A stretch of 64,000 nucleotides of DNA, taken from contig NZ_JUGR01000002.1 of the NCBI RefSeq assembly GCF_000800015.1, forward strand, positions 372,001 through 436,000. Direction: 5' to 3'. Within the stretch, counting starts at the first letter, position 1; the number at the start of each line of letters is the position of its first letter. The notes beneath the pieces were generated by a model. That model did no database searches. It saw only the letters and a list, made by a program, of their open reading frames with translations, and had not been told where the DNA came from. Shown in pieces: positions 18,299 through 27,891 of this stretch. The translations under genes were made by a program, and so were the position numbers. Source of the stretch: Terriglobus sp. TAA 43. Lineage in GTDB: Bacteria; Acidobacteriota; Terriglobia; Terriglobales; Acidobacteriaceae.

Positions 18299-20044
18299 TC
18301 AGATAACCCCATACTCTTCCAGCATCCGGCCAATGATCGTCTTGTCCACATACTTCCGCACAAAAAACGGAATGGATATCTTCTCGTGATCGCGCAGAAA
18401 TGCGGTGGACTTAATCAATTCGCGCACATCATAGATAGACCCAAAGACCTCCGGCACACCGCGCTCAATCTTCAACAACTGATACACGGCCTCCATGCCA
18501 GTGCGCACGGAGTACTCCGTCGTAAAGATGCAGTCGCGCGTCGATTCCGCAAATTGGCCGATGAAAGCGAAGTTCTTTACGCCCTCCGGAACCACCAGTG
18601 GCCTATCCGTTCCATTGCGCGTCAGGAAGAAAGCCGTGATAAAGGGCATCATGCACGGACGCGTAATGGCTCCATTTGCCGCTAGCTCCTCAATCTCCTG
18701 CGGCGGAACACCCAGGTGATACAGCCACTCCTTCGTGATCTCTTCTCCGGTGCAATCACGCATCGCCTTCTTCACATAATCACCGGGCCGATCTGTAAAC
18801 AGCGCATAGAACCAAACCACGGTCTGATCTTCAGGCTGCTTCTTGAAGTGCGGCTGCCGATTCACAGTCCAACTGATCAACCACGAAGAATCGCGCACAC
18901 TGACAATGCCACCCGTAACCACCTTGCCCGAACGCGTAGGCCGCTTCGCAATCTTCTCGATGTAGGCAGGAATACGTTGATCCAGCGTCGTGATGGATGC
19001 AGACGCCCACTGCGACTCCTCAGGCCGCATGCAGAACTTATCCGGCCTGCCGAAAGAAGGATCCTGCGCAGCGATGTTGCGCCACAGATGCCAACTTCCT
19101 CCGTCATGCACAATCGGATCAAACTTCGCAGGCGTATGGTGATCGCCCCACTCTGAGTTCTCTACCAGTGATCCGTTCGTCACAAAGACAAGCTCATTCT
19201 CCGTGATGTCCACTCCACCAACGCGACCTTCATGAATCCACTCGATGCGTCGCGCCACCTTCTCCGTAGGCGCAATGTCAAAGACAACATTCATCACCTG
19301 CGTGTCGAACTGCACCTTCACGCCCTGCTTCTGCAACCACGTAATCAGCGGCAGCACCAGCGATTCGTACTGGTTGTACTTCGTAAACTTCAGCGCGCTG
19401 AAATCTGGCAGCCCGTTAATGTGATGGATAAATCGTTGTACATACAACTTCATCTCCAGCGCACTATGCCACTCTTCAAAGGCAAACATCGTGCGCCAGT
19501 ACAGCCAGAAGTTCGAAGCAAAGAAATCTTTACCAAACACGTCATTGATCCGCTTCTCATACAACTGTTCCGGCAATGCCAGAACCAGCTCAATGATTTC
19601 CTTACGAGCCTTGCCAGACAGCGTAAAGTCCATGCCAGTCTGCGCATCCTTACCCTGCTCAATGGTGGCGCGCTGTAGCGAAAAATTGGGATCATCCTTA
19701 TTCAGCCAATAGAACTCATCCAGTACCGAAGCGCCCTCAATCTCAAGCGACGGAATGGAACGATACAAATCCCACAGACATTCAAAGTGGTTTTCCATCT
19801 CGCGACCGCCACGGATCAGCCACCCCGTCTGCGCATCACCAGCACCATCCAGTGCACCACCGCCAATCTTCGACGCTTCCAGGATCGTGATGCGCTCTCC
19901 CTTCATCTGTCCATCGCGGATGAGGAAAGCTGCGGCGGCCAGTGAAGAAAGACCACCACCTACAAGATAGGCAGACTTATCGTCCACACCCGCAGGCTTA
20001 CGCGGACGTGCAAATGCCTCGTAGTTTCCAGCACTGTAGTACAA
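18299..20044 (-). CDS. ohyA: Oleate hydratase (MCRA family)
   Basis: FAD-dependent enzyme that adds water to the cis-9 double bond of oleate, giving 10-hydroxystearate. The N-terminus YYSAGNYEAFARPRKP and the FAD-binding loop AYLVGGGLSSLAAAAFLIRD are characteristic, as are LEASKIGGGALDGAGD and RGGREMENHFECLWDL. Length from the TTG at 20044 is 581 residues, normal for the family. AGGAGG stands 6 bases before that TTG, which decides the start; the frame stays open to 20104. No neighbouring lipid genes are seen; the next gene upstream is a peptidase behind its own terminator. Confidence 0.95.
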   Translation of the reverse strand: MYYSAGNYEAFARPRKPAGVDDKSAYLVGGGLSSLAAAAFLIRDGQMKGERITILEASKIGGGALDGAGDAQTGWLIRGGREMENHFECLWDLYRSIPSLEIEGASVLDEFYWLNKDDPNFSLQRATIEQGKDAQTGMDFTLSGKARKEIIELVLALPEQLYEKRINDVFGKDFFASNFWLYWRTMFAFEEWHSALEMKLYVQRFIHHINGLPDFSALKFTKYNQYESLVLPLITWLQKQGVKVQFDTQVMNVVFDIAPTEKVARRIEWIHEGRVGGVDITENELVFVTNGSLVENSEWGDHHTPAKFDPIVHDGGSWHLWRNIAAQDPSFGRPDKFCMRPEESQWASASITTLDQRIPAYIEKIAKRPTRSGKVVTGGIVSVRDSSWLISWTVNRQPHFKKQPEDQTVVWFYALFTDRPGDYVKKAMRDCTGEEITKEWLYHLGVPPQEIEELAANGAITRPCMMPFITAFFLTRNGTDRPLVVPEGVKNFAFIGQFAESTRDCIFTTEYSVRTGMEAVYQLLKIERGVPEVFGSIYDVRELIKSTAFLRDHEKISIPFFVRKYVDKTIIGRMLEEYGVI

Positions 20045-20181
20045 GGAGGACCTCCTGTCATTCGGGGGAGTGCGGACAGATGAGCCCAATCGTCGAGGCG
20101 CCATCGGCCGTACAGCCGATCCTGACTTTAGCTACCAAGCAAGGTACCACCATTGCATCTCAAAGAGGCAAACCAACAAAC

Positions 20182-20215
20182 GAAGAGGCCAGCCGGATCA
20201 TCGGCTGACCTCTTC
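20182..20215 (-). terminator. Rho-independent terminator of the M28 peptidase gene
   Basis: A 14-bp stem with a single G-T-type mismatch (20182-20195 with 20202-20215) and a 6-base loop; on the minus strand a TTTGTT tail follows. It separates the peptidase gene from oleate hydratase. Confidence 0.85.
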
Positions 20216-20233
20216 ATTTGTTAAGAATGAAAA

Positions 20234-22090
20234 CTACTTCCACGAAACCGGAGCAGCTTCTTTCGGTTGCACCGCAGTGCATGGATTAGGACGCTCAGGA
20301 GCCGTTGCGCCTTCTGGCAACATGAACTCCTCCACCGGCGTGCGCGGCAGCGTGCTCTTGCGAGCAGCAATCACGCGTGCATTCGGCACAGGAGGCGCAG
20401 GCATCGTTGCCACTGAGCAGCGCGGCACCATCTGGTCTGCATTCGCCAACGCATACAGCGTCAACGCTTCCTCCACCGCAGCTTCGCGCATATCCGGCTC
20501 ATAGATGCGCTCGTACGTATCGAAGCTGGTGTGATGCGTATACGTGTTGTAGTCAAACGGATCCTGGCTATAACCAACGCCCGGCAGACCTGCGTTGTTG
20601 AACGAGGTGCTGTCAGTTCCACCAGTCTGTCGGCCAACCGTCGGACTCACGTGATAGAAACCCCAGTCCTTGAAGTTATCCATCGCGCCCTGCACCATCG
20701 CCGCAGCTTCCGGAGGCCCAAACACGCTTGCTGCACGCGGCTTGCTCGTACCGTCATCCAAGTTCAGATAGGCGTCCAGCTTGTACCACTCCGGCTTCGG
20801 ATTTTCCGCGCTGCCAAAATGCTGAGCCACATACGCCAACGAACCATACAGGCCCTGCTCTTCACCACTCCACAGCGCCACACGAATCGTACGACGATGC
20901 GGAAGGTTAAGTACCTTAATCAATCGCAATGCTTCCACGGCAACCGTGCTACCTGCAGCATTATCCGTAGCGCCCGTCGCCGGATTCCACGAATCAAAGT
21001 GGCCGCCTGCCATCACCACTTCGTCGCTCTTATCCGTACCCGGCAATTCGCCGACTACGTTGTAAACAGTCTTGCCTGCAGGATAGAACTCGCTCTTCAC
21101 GTTCAACCGAATCGTCACAGGAAGATGGTCGATCTTCGTCGTGCGATAGATGCGGCCATAATCCTCATTACCCATCACCAGCGTCGGCAGATTCGGGCTA
21201 TCAGGATTCTCGTTGTAACCAGCAGTCGACTGTTGCAGCACAATGCCATACGCACGACCCGAGTCCGTCACCTTGGCCAGCGCACCATTCGCAATCAGGA
21301 ACTTGTTCACCTGCCCCGTTACTTCGGCAAGCGTCAATCCTTCTGTCTTCGGAGGAGTCGGCGGCGTGGGGAAACCACCACGACGACCAGCCTGCTGCTC
21401 CCACTGCTCATCCGGACGACGCAGCGTCGCCGGCGCAAAGTTTTCCGGCACTTCCACATGCGGACCGTAGAAGATCACCGAGCCCTTGACCTTGTCCTTG
21501 ATCGAAGCCAGGTAAGCGTCCAGATCCGCCTGCGTAACAGGCTTATGCTCTTCGGGCTTGGCCGCTGGCATCGGCGCAGGAGATGTTCCCGCCTGCTCCA
21601 TCGCCTTCAGCTGTTCAGGCGAAGGCCCACCGCCCCGACCAAACGCACCACCACGACCAAGCGCAACCGGCGGAGGCAGCGGCGGTTCCACCACCAGCAC
21701 CTTCCCCTCGACCATGCCCTTCGTTCCCGGCGTCCACGACACAGCGCGCACATTCAACGGTTGCTGGAACGGAGCGGTAACATTCGCCACCGTCTCGTAG
21801 TTCTGCCATCCCGGATGGTTAAAGTTCCACGGCTCCAGGTGAACATTCTGGAATCCCCAGGCCTTCATCTGCTTCACAGCAAAGTCCTGCGCAGCCTTCA
21901 ATCCCGGCGAACCTGTCAGCCGAGGACCATACACATCGGTGACTTCATGCAGCCACCACATCAGCTGCGAATCCTTCGTCTCCTGCGCACGCAGCTGCGT
22001 GTTCACGTCAGAAACAGCGGGTGCCTGCGCCATTGCCGGGACTACAGCCAGGCAACTGGCAGTAAGCATATGAACCAGAAATCTGGCCAT
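20234..22090 (-). CDS. Secreted M28-family zinc peptidase
   Basis: Exported aminopeptidase-like enzyme of 618 residues with a signal peptide ending AMAQA. The M28 core shows GGHFDSWNPATGATDNAAG (His and Asp zinc ligands), WSGEEQGLYGS (catalytic and ligand Glu) and later YTHHTSFDTYERI (last His ligand). A low-complexity Gly/Pro/Arg insertion near residues 140-175 (ALGRGGAFGRGGG) lies in the PA-domain-like region. Such proteins probably digest peptides in the periplasm or outside the cell. It is monocistronic with its own terminator. Confidence 0.9.
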   Translation of the reverse strand: MARFLVHMLTASCLAVVPAMAQAPAVSDVNTQLRAQETKDSQLMWWLHEVTDVYGPRLTGSPGLKAAQDFAVKQMKAWGFQNVHLEPWNFNHPGWQNYETVANVTAPFQQPLNVRAVSWTPGTKGMVEGKVLVVEPPLPPPVALGRGGAFGRGGGPSPEQLKAMEQAGTSPAPMPAAKPEEHKPVTQADLDAYLASIKDKVKGSVIFYGPHVEVPENFAPATLRRPDEQWEQQAGRRGGFPTPPTPPKTEGLTLAEVTGQVNKFLIANGALAKVTDSGRAYGIVLQQSTAGYNENPDSPNLPTLVMGNEDYGRIYRTTKIDHLPVTIRLNVKSEFYPAGKTVYNVVGELPGTDKSDEVVMAGGHFDSWNPATGATDNAAGSTVAVEALRLIKVLNLPHRRTIRVALWSGEEQGLYGSLAYVAQHFGSAENPKPEWYKLDAYLNLDDGTSKPRAASVFGPPEAAAMVQGAMDNFKDWGFYHVSPTVGRQTGGTDSTSFNNAGLPGVGYSQDPFDYNTYTHHTSFDTYERIYEPDMREAAVEEALTLYALANADQMVPRCSVATMPAPPVPNARVIAARKSTLPRTPVEEFMLPEGATAPERPNPCTAVQPKEAAPVSWK

Positions 22091-22182
22091 GCGTAACTCC
22101 TTGTGGGCCTCAGCCCAACCGAAATGCGATGTTTGGAAGATTTCATCCTAACACCGGATATTCACGGCCAATCAAGGAGATT

Positions 22183-23151
22183 TCAGGGCCGCAGCGAAGC
22201 TAGGTATCCCGTAATCGCCACCATCTGCGGCAGTGTCATGTTCTGCACCACCGGCTTCATCATCGCGGCATGCGTTCCATTGCGCGCACCTGTCTGAAAA
22301 TCAATCAATTGCCGCGTCATCTGGCTCGGCGACCTACCAACGATCGACGGCACATCGCCCACACCGCGCAAGTCTTTCCCATGGCACGCCACACAAGTCC
22401 GAGTCAGCGCATTGCCCTTCTTCAACGACCCCACCGGCACATACGCCACAAATCCCGAATGCGGATTCCGCAACTCTGTCTGCTCCAGATCCTCCGGCAC
22501 TTCGATTACACGATCACCAATTGGCTCTGTCTTCGCATCCGCGACAACCATCATCAACGCGCCCACCTTAGTCAACGGCACACGATCCGTCTCCACCACA
22601 CGAATCCACTTCACCGGCTTCAAAGAAGCGAAGTAGTCCACACCCGCCTCTACCTCTTCCGGCGTAGCCTGCTGAGCCGTGTGAATCATGGCCCGAGTCG
22701 ATCCAAAGCGAGGCTCCGACGACTTACGCAGACCATCGCGAAAATCCGCCATCTGCTGCATCATGTAGCCCTTCGGCAACCCGGCAACGCTCATGTTCTC
22801 CGGTCGCCCCATACCCGTAGGCAAATGACAATGCCCGCACGCATTCACACCCGGCGCACGCCCCACCGCAACCACCTGAGGCATCTTCGGATGCTCATTC
22901 GGAAACCAATCCGGCACCAGAAATAAACCCGGAATCTCTTTATCCGTATAGGAAGCCGAGCTTCCCGGCACATGCATCACTTCGCCAGTAGGCTTTGCCG
23001 CAGGTGCAGCAGGCGTACCCGGCGGCAATAACGGCCAAGCCCAAACCGGCAACGACTCCCCCGCATTCTTCTGCGCATGAACACGAAGAGACAGAGGCAG
23101 CAGAGAACCTGCAACCACACTGGCAACAGCAAACCATCCAAGGGATTTCAC
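22183..23151 (-). CDS. Di-haem c-type cytochrome
   Basis: Exported protein with two haem attachment sites: NACGHCHLP in the first half and TCVACHGKDL in the second, each with later Met residues that could be axial ligands. The signal peptide is KSLGWFAVASVVAGSLLPLS ending in HAQ. The frame is open from a GTG at 23169; I prefer the GTG at 23151 because GGAAG lies about 9 bases upstream and the signal then starts properly. It resembles two-domain cytochrome c4-like proteins. It lies downstream of the pst operon, about 60 bases after pstB, and may be read through from it. Confidence 0.85.
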   Translation of the reverse strand: MKSLGWFAVASVVAGSLLPLSLRVHAQKNAGESLPVWAWPLLPPGTPAAPAAKPTGEVMHVPGSSASYTDKEIPGLFLVPDWFPNEHPKMPQVVAVGRAPGVNACGHCHLPTGMGRPENMSVAGLPKGYMMQQMADFRDGLRKSSEPRFGSTRAMIHTAQQATPEEVEAGVDYFASLKPVKWIRVVETDRVPLTKVGALMMVVADAKTEPIGDRVIEVPEDLEQTELRNPHSGFVAYVPVGSLKKGNALTRTCVACHGKDLRGVGDVPSIVGRSPSQMTRQLIDFQTGARNGTHAAMMKPVVQNMTLPQMVAITGYLASLRP

Positions 23152-23213
23152 CGCAGCATTCTTCCACACAACAGAAGAAGCACGCTCACGTCATGAAACG
23201 ACGCGGCGTAATC

Positions 23214-24017
23214 TCAGCCAAACCGCCCGGTCACATACTCTTCCGTCTCGCGCCGTGCAGGCCGCTGGAAGATCACGCGCGAAGCATCAAATTCCATCAG
23301 CCGTCCCGCCATGAAGAAACCCGTATAGTCCGCCACACGCGCCGCCTGCAACATGTTGTGGGTCACGGTGATGATGGTGCACTGCTCTTTCAACTCCACC
23401 ATCAACTCTTCAATCTTCGCCGTCGCAATCGGATCAAGCGCGGAACACGGCTCATCCATCAGCAGCACTTCCGGATCAATCGCCAACGCACGCGCAATGC
23501 AAAGTCGTTGTTGCTGACCGCCGCTCAATCCAAGCGCCGACGAGTGCAACCGATCCTTCACTTCATTCCACAGCGCCGCACGCTGCAAGCTCTTCTCGAC
23601 ACGTTCGTCAATTTCGCCACGACCCACAATGTGGTTCACCCGCAGCCCATACGCCACGTTGTCATAGATCGACTTGAAGAACGGCATGGGCTTCTGAAAC
23701 ACCATGCCCACCTTGCGTCTCAGCACAATCGAATCAAAGTCAAACAGATTTTGCTCGCCCAGCAACACATCGCCAGAGAGGCGCGTATGCGGCACCGTCT
23801 CATACATGCGATTCAGAATGCGCAGAAACGTCGACTTGCCACAGCCCGAAGGCCCAATCAGCGCAGTAACTTTTCGCGAAGGCAGCACAATCGAAATATC
23901 GTGCAACGCATGAAAGCCACCGTAATAAAAATTCACCTCGCGCGCAGTGAACTGTGGGTTCGCAAAGTCTTCCGCCACTGCACCCTGCGGTGCAAACACA
24001 CTCGCCAGCGAACTCAT
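23214..24017 (-). CDS. pstB: Phosphate ABC transporter ATP-binding protein
   Basis: ATPase that drives phosphate import through PstC and PstA. Walker [10 protein letters not shown], the ABC signature [16 protein letters not shown] and Walker [15 protein letters not shown] are intact, and the end shows the PstB-type [10 protein letters not shown]. The ATG at 24017 overlaps the pstA stop by 4 bases, implying translational coupling; the longer frame to 24122 lies inside pstA. Length is 267 residues, as usual. No phoU gene follows in this window. Confidence 0.96.
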   Translation of the reverse strand: MSSLASVFAPQGAVAEDFANPQFTAREVNFYYGGFHALHDISIVLPSRKVTALIGPSGCGKSTFLRILNRMYETVPHTRLSGDVLLGEQNLFDFDSIVLRRKVGMVFQKPMPFFKSIYDNVAYGLRVNHIVGRGEIDERVEKSLQRAALWNEVKDRLHSSALGLSGGQQQRLCIARALAIDPEVLLMDEPCSALDPIATAKIEELMVELKEQCTIITVTHNMLQAARVADYTGFFMAGRLMEFDASRVIFQRPARRETEEYVTGRFG

Positions 24018-24871
24018 CGGCTCACCCGCCGTCCGCGTTGCAGAATCACGCGCGCCACAATGTTGATCGCCAGCACCGCCATCAGCAACACAAAACCCGC
24101 AGCCCAGGCCTGCCGGTGCCAATCCTCATACGGCGAAATTGCGTAATTGAAAATCATCACCGGCAACGAAGCAGTGGGCTCGTTCACGCCCTTGCTCCAG
24201 AACTGGTTGCCAAACGCCGTAAACAACAGTGGGGCCGTCTCACCCGCCACGCGCGCCAGGTTCAGCATGATGCCCGTAACGATACCCGTAATCGCCGAAG
24301 GCACAATCACCGTGAACACGGTCTGCGCCTTGCTCGCACCCAACGCCAGTCCGCTCTCACGCATACTGTTCGGCACACCGCGCAGAAACTCTTCCGTCGA
24401 CCGCAGCGCAATCGGGATCATCATGATGCCCAGCGCAATACCGCCCGCCAACGTGGAGAAATGCCGCATCGGCAACACCACCAGCGTGTACACAAAGATG
24501 CCCATCACAATCGACGGCACACCATTCAACAAATCCGTCATGTAACGCACCAGGCCCGACAGCCAGCCGCGTCCAAACTCCGCAAGATAAATGCCTGCCA
24601 GCATTCCAATCGGAATACCAATCGCACTTGCGATCAACAGCATCTTCAGCGAACCCACCAAGGCGTTCGCCATGCCGCCGCCCTCTTGCCCCACAGGCGC
24701 AGGCAACTTCGTGAAGAAGTCCCAGTTCAACGAACGCGCACCGTGCCACGCAAGATAGCCCAGGATGAAGAACAACACACTCACCACCAGCAACGTGCAA
24801 AGCCCGGTGAGCGTGAGCATCACCGCGTTCACCACGCGGCGACGTTTCGGAGGATACGCAGGCGACGCCAT
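24014..24871 (-). CDS. pstA: Phosphate ABC transporter permease
   Basis: Inner-membrane permease of 285 residues with about six helices and the binding-protein-dependent transport loop ([19 protein letters not shown]) that contacts PstB. The early segment [19 protein letters not shown] and [19 protein letters not shown] are typical of PstA. Its ATG overlaps the stop codon of the preceding lipoprotein gene by one base (TGATG), so it is coupled to a gene that standard pst operons lack. Confidence 0.95.
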   Translation of the reverse strand: MASPAYPPKRRRVVNAVMLTLTGLCTLLVVSVLFFILGYLAWHGARSLNWDFFTKLPAPVGQEGGGMANALVGSLKMLLIASAIGIPIGMLAGIYLAEFGRGWLSGLVRYMTDLLNGVPSIVMGIFVYTLVVLPMRHFSTLAGGIALGIMMIPIALRSTEEFLRGVPNSMRESGLALGASKAQTVFTVIVPSAITGIVTGIMLNLARVAGETAPLLFTAFGNQFWSKGVNEPTASLPVMIFNYAISPYEDWHRQAWAAGFVLLMAVLAINIVARVILQRGRRVSR

Positions 24872-25314
24872 CAGTCGTCATCCTCCCTGTCCGACCAGAA
24901 CCAAACCGTCTTATCCGTTCCCTTGCGAATCACGGCAAAATCGTCTGCGCAGTTATAGGTCTCATAACCTGCAGCGCGAAGCGTGTCAGAGGAATTCGTC
25001 GCACGCACTTCCTCCGGAAACCACTTCGGCAACCCGGTTTCTATAACAAACCCATCCTTATCCAACTTGCACTTCGACAGGAATGCATCCGTGGCATCGC
25101 TGGTGAATGTCCCCACGAAACGCTCAGTATCCGTATCGCCGCTCACCTTCACAGCGCGCAGATTCTGCGGCACGCCATGCGGCATCCAGCCGCTCTCCAC
25201 GTACTGCCGAACGGTTTCGGCAGATGGATTCGCCGCCGCCGCATCAAACGTATTGTCACAACCCAGCAGCGTAACCATTAACAACGGTGCAACAGCAGAA
25301 AGCATGAGTCTCAT
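24871..25314 (-). CDS. Small lipoprotein embedded in the pst operon
   Basis: Unrecognised 147-residue lipoprotein. It starts with a short signal and lipobox (PLLMVTLLGCDN). The mature part is mixed alpha/beta with two further cysteines (LSKCKLD and TYNCADDF) and an acidic end (SDREDDD). It is joined to pstC upstream and pstA downstream through TGATG overlaps on both sides, so it is certainly translated as part of the operon. A GTG one codon earlier (25317) is an alternative start. A role in phosphate uptake or in sensing next to PstS is inferred from position only. Confidence 0.85.
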   Translation of the reverse strand: MRLMLSAVAPLLMVTLLGCDNTFDAAAANPSAETVRQYVESGWMPHGVPQNLRAVKVSGDTDTERFVGTFTSDATDAFLSKCKLDKDGFVIETGLPKWFPEEVRATNSSDTLRAAGYETYNCADDFAVIRKGTDKTVWFWSDREDDD

Positions 25315-26309
25315 CACGCATTCACCTCCTGCACCTTAAAACGCAGCATCAGTAGTCGTGCGGCTGCATTAATCAGCATGGTCGTCACAAAAAGCACCAG
25401 ACCAAGCTCAATCAACGCGTGGATATAAAGATCGCCCGTCGCCTCGGTGAACTCATTAGCAATCACAGATGCAATCGTGTATCCCGGCGCCAGCAATGAC
25501 AGATGCACATCCGGCACATTGCCAATCACCATGGTCACAGCCATCGTCTCGCCCAGCGCACGCGCCAACGCAAGAAACACGCTGCCCATAATGCCGCGGC
25601 TGGCATACGGCACCACCGCACGCCACGTCACATCCCACTTCGTCGCGCCCAGCGCCATCATCGCTTCACGCTGCGAAGCAGGCACGCTCAACAACACCTC
25701 GCGCGAGATCGACACAATGAACGGCACAATCATGATGGCCAGAACCACAGAAGCGGAGAAGTAACTCACGCCATAGAAGGCGCCCTGAAATATAGGTAGC
25801 CAACCAAACAGTGCGCGCAGCGGTGGCACCACATAGTTGCTCAGGATCGGCACCAGTACAAAGATACCCAGCAAGCCAAAGATCACGCTCGGCACAGCCG
25901 CCAACAATTCCACCAGGAACGTCAGCACATCGCTCAACTTGCGCGGCGCCATCTCCGCCAGAAAAATCGCAGCGCCCAATCCAATGGGAATCGCAATCGC
26001 CAGTGAAAGCACACTGGTCACAAGGGTCCCGTAGATAAACGGCAACGCGCCAAAAATCTCGCTACCCGGGTCCCACTCACTGCTCCAAAGAAAACGCCAG
26101 CCTGACTGATGCCGCGACAACACCGAATTCACCCAAAGATGCTGCGCCAGCAACCCGGTGATCAACACCACGAGTAACGCCGCACAAAGCGTAATCAGAT
26201 AAGCAGCCTCATCGCCCTTACGCAGCCGCTCCATGAACGACAACTTCGTCGCCCCTGCAGGCTTCTGCGCAACCATCTCCGGCGATGTCTCTGTGGTCGT
26301 CATTCCCAT
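25314..26309 (-). CDS. pstC: Phosphate ABC transporter permease
   Basis: Inner-membrane permease, 331 residues, partner of PstA. The motifs GALPFIYGTLVTSVLSLAIA, FLAEMAPRKLSDVL and the coupling loop ALGATKWDVTWRAVVPYA identify PstC. The N-terminal 30 residues are cytoplasmic and polar, before the first helix. It follows the pstS stop by 4 bases. Start at 26309, or two codons later at 26303, cannot be separated from the sequence alone. Confidence 0.95.
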   Translation of the reverse strand: MGMTTTETSPEMVAQKPAGATKLSFMERLRKGDEAAYLITLCAALLVVLITGLLAQHLWVNSVLSRHQSGWRFLWSSEWDPGSEIFGALPFIYGTLVTSVLSLAIAIPIGLGAAIFLAEMAPRKLSDVLTFLVELLAAVPSVIFGLLGIFVLVPILSNYVVPPLRALFGWLPIFQGAFYGVSYFSASVVLAIMIVPFIVSISREVLLSVPASQREAMMALGATKWDVTWRAVVPYASRGIMGSVFLALARALGETMAVTMVIGNVPDVHLSLLAPGYTIASVIANEFTEATGDLYIHALIELGLVLFVTTMLINAAARLLMLRFKVQEVNA

Positions 26310-26313
26310 CTCT

Positions 26314-27396
26314 TCAGTACTGCAACTGCTTCAGCGCCTGTAACTCGCGATCCACAATATCCTTCGACAGCGGCGCGTACGACAGTGCAGCACCATATCT
26401 CTGCCCGTCCGTCAGGCCCCACGTCAAAAACTCTTTCAGCGCCGCGCCCTTCGCGCGATCCGCCATCCTCGTCGGCACCAGCATCCACGTAAAGCTGCAC
26501 ACAGGATAGCTGCCCGCTCCCGGCGGGTTCGTAATGTCCGCGCGGAAATCGGCTGGCATTAACTTCGACATCGCCGTCGCCGCAGCCGAAACAGAATTCA
26601 GATCCGCCTTCACAAACTGCCCCTCGCGGTTCTGAATCCTCCCGTAAAGCATGTGGCTGTTCAACGCGTACACCAACTCCACATAACCAATCGAGTTCGG
26701 CATCTGCCGCACCAACCCGGCAACACCCTCATTGCCCTTGCCGCCCAACCCCACCGGCCAATGCGGCGAAGTCGAAACCCGCACCTTCGCCGCAAACGCC
26801 GGATTCACCTTCGCCAGGTAATCCACCCACAAAAACGAAGTACCACTGCCATCCGCGCGATGGATCACCAGGATGAACTCATTCGGCAGCTTCACCCCCG
26901 GATTCGCCCGCGCAATCTCCGGATCGTTCCACTTCTGAATCGTGCCCAGAAAAATTCCCGCCAGCGCCGCCGGCGTAAAGTTCAACTCTGCCGAAACACT
27001 GGGCAGGTTATAAACCGGAACCGCCGCACCCAGCGCCGTAGGAAAGTGCAGGATGTTCGCGCCGTTCAGCTTGGTCCGTGCCTCGGCCAGCTGCGAATCC
27101 GTCATCGGCCCATCGGTGCCGCCAAAATCCACGGTGCCAATGCTCACCTGCCGGATACCGCCGCCCGATCCAATGCTCTGGTAATTCACCTGAATCCGCG
27201 GATGCGTCTTCAGATATTCGGCAGCCCATTTGGAATAAAGAGGATAGGCAAAGGTCGAACCCGCTCCGGTCAGCGTCATCTGCTGTGCCGCGGCCGCCGC
27301 GCCACAGCCAATACCCAACAGCAGAGCGCACATCCCTGCGACCCGACGAAGCAAAACCACCCCTGAGAAAAACGGAAATCCAGCAGCAGAAACCAT
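26314..27396 (-). CDS. pstS: Periplasmic phosphate-binding protein
   Basis: Captures phosphate for the PstCAB importer. The mature protein begins near QQMTLTGAGSTFAYPLYSKW and carries the phosphate-binding loops GSGGGIRQVSIGTVDFGGTD and HRADGSGTSFLWVDYL. The frame is open from 27447. I chose the ATG at 27396, because the Pho-box-like repeat and -10-like sequence upstream leave no room for an earlier start. A TTG about 20 codons later, just before the signal peptide, is also possible. It is the first gene of the operon pstS-pstC-lipoprotein-pstA-pstB. Confidence 0.94.
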   Translation of the reverse strand: MVSAAGFPFFSGVVLLRRVAGMCALLLGIGCGAAAAAQQMTLTGAGSTFAYPLYSKWAAEYLKTHPRIQVNYQSIGSGGGIRQVSIGTVDFGGTDGPMTDSQLAEARTKLNGANILHFPTALGAAVPVYNLPSVSAELNFTPAALAGIFLGTIQKWNDPEIARANPGVKLPNEFILVIHRADGSGTSFLWVDYLAKVNPAFAAKVRVSTSPHWPVGLGGKGNEGVAGLVRQMPNSIGYVELVYALNSHMLYGRIQNREGQFVKADLNSVSAAATAMSKLMPADFRADITNPPGAGSYPVCSFTWMLVPTRMADRAKGAALKEFLTWGLTDGQRYGAALSYAPLSKDIVDRELQALKQLQY

Positions 27397-27458
27397 ACCC
27401 GCGCCGCCTGCCAACAATCGTCTCACACGGAGCGCCTGCCCCAACACTAGCCCATCGC

Positions 27459-27476
27459 CATGAACGCACCATGAAC
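27459..27476 (-). promoter_or_regulatory. Pho-box-like direct repeat upstream of pstS
   Basis: On the minus strand GTTCATG occurs twice with exactly 4 bases between copies (27476-27470 and 27465-27459), an 11-base period. This matches the architecture of PhoB/PhoP sites and resembles the GTTCA-type units of actinobacterial Pho boxes. A -10-like TAGTGT begins 9 bases downstream (27449-27444). Function is inferred; no PhoB gene is in the window. Confidence 0.55.
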
Positions 27477-27530
27477 ACCGGGGTGCGTCTCTCGTAGACG
27501 AAGCCTAAAATCTTCCAGGAAGCGCAAAAC

Positions 27531-27824
27531 ATGCCCATCGCCACGCTCACCATCGACCTCGCCATCGAACACGCGCAATCCCTCAAGGATCGCCGCCAGG
27601 TCGTGCGTTCGCTCAAAGACAAACTCCGTCACGGCTTCAACATCTCCGTAGCCGAACTCGACGAAACGCCCATGTGGAACCGCGCCACCATCGGCATCGC
27701 GGCCATCCACAGCAGTCGCGATTACCTCCAGGGCCAACTCCACGAAGTGGAAGATGAAGTCAACCGCCTCGCTGTAGGTATTGGAGCAACTGTCTTGGAC
27801 ACCCAGACCGATATCCTCGACTGA
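27531..27824 (+). CDS. DUF503 family protein
   Basis: Compact 97-residue protein of the DUF503 family (YlxP-like). Recognisable features are LAIEHAQSLKDRRQVVRSLK, ISVAELDE, WNRATIGIAAIHSS and the C-terminal helix LHEVEDEVNRL. In many bacteria this gene sits next to ribosome-maturation genes, but here it lies alone, divergent from pstS. Function is not established. The ATG follows CCAGGAAG by about 10 bases. Confidence 0.85.
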   Translation: MPIATLTIDLAIEHAQSLKDRRQVVRSLKDKLRHGFNISVAELDETPMWNRATIGIAAIHSSRDYLQGQLHEVEDEVNRLAVGIGATVLDTQTDILD

Positions 27825-27891
27825 CCACGACATTTAGCCACGAAGCCCAGCCCCGGCGCGGTACGATACTCACATGCTTAAAGGCACACTC

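Noticed and set aside
20531-22096. 521-codon frame antisense to the M28 peptidase
   Set aside because: Extremely Arg/His-rich; the peptidase frame has all zinc ligands.
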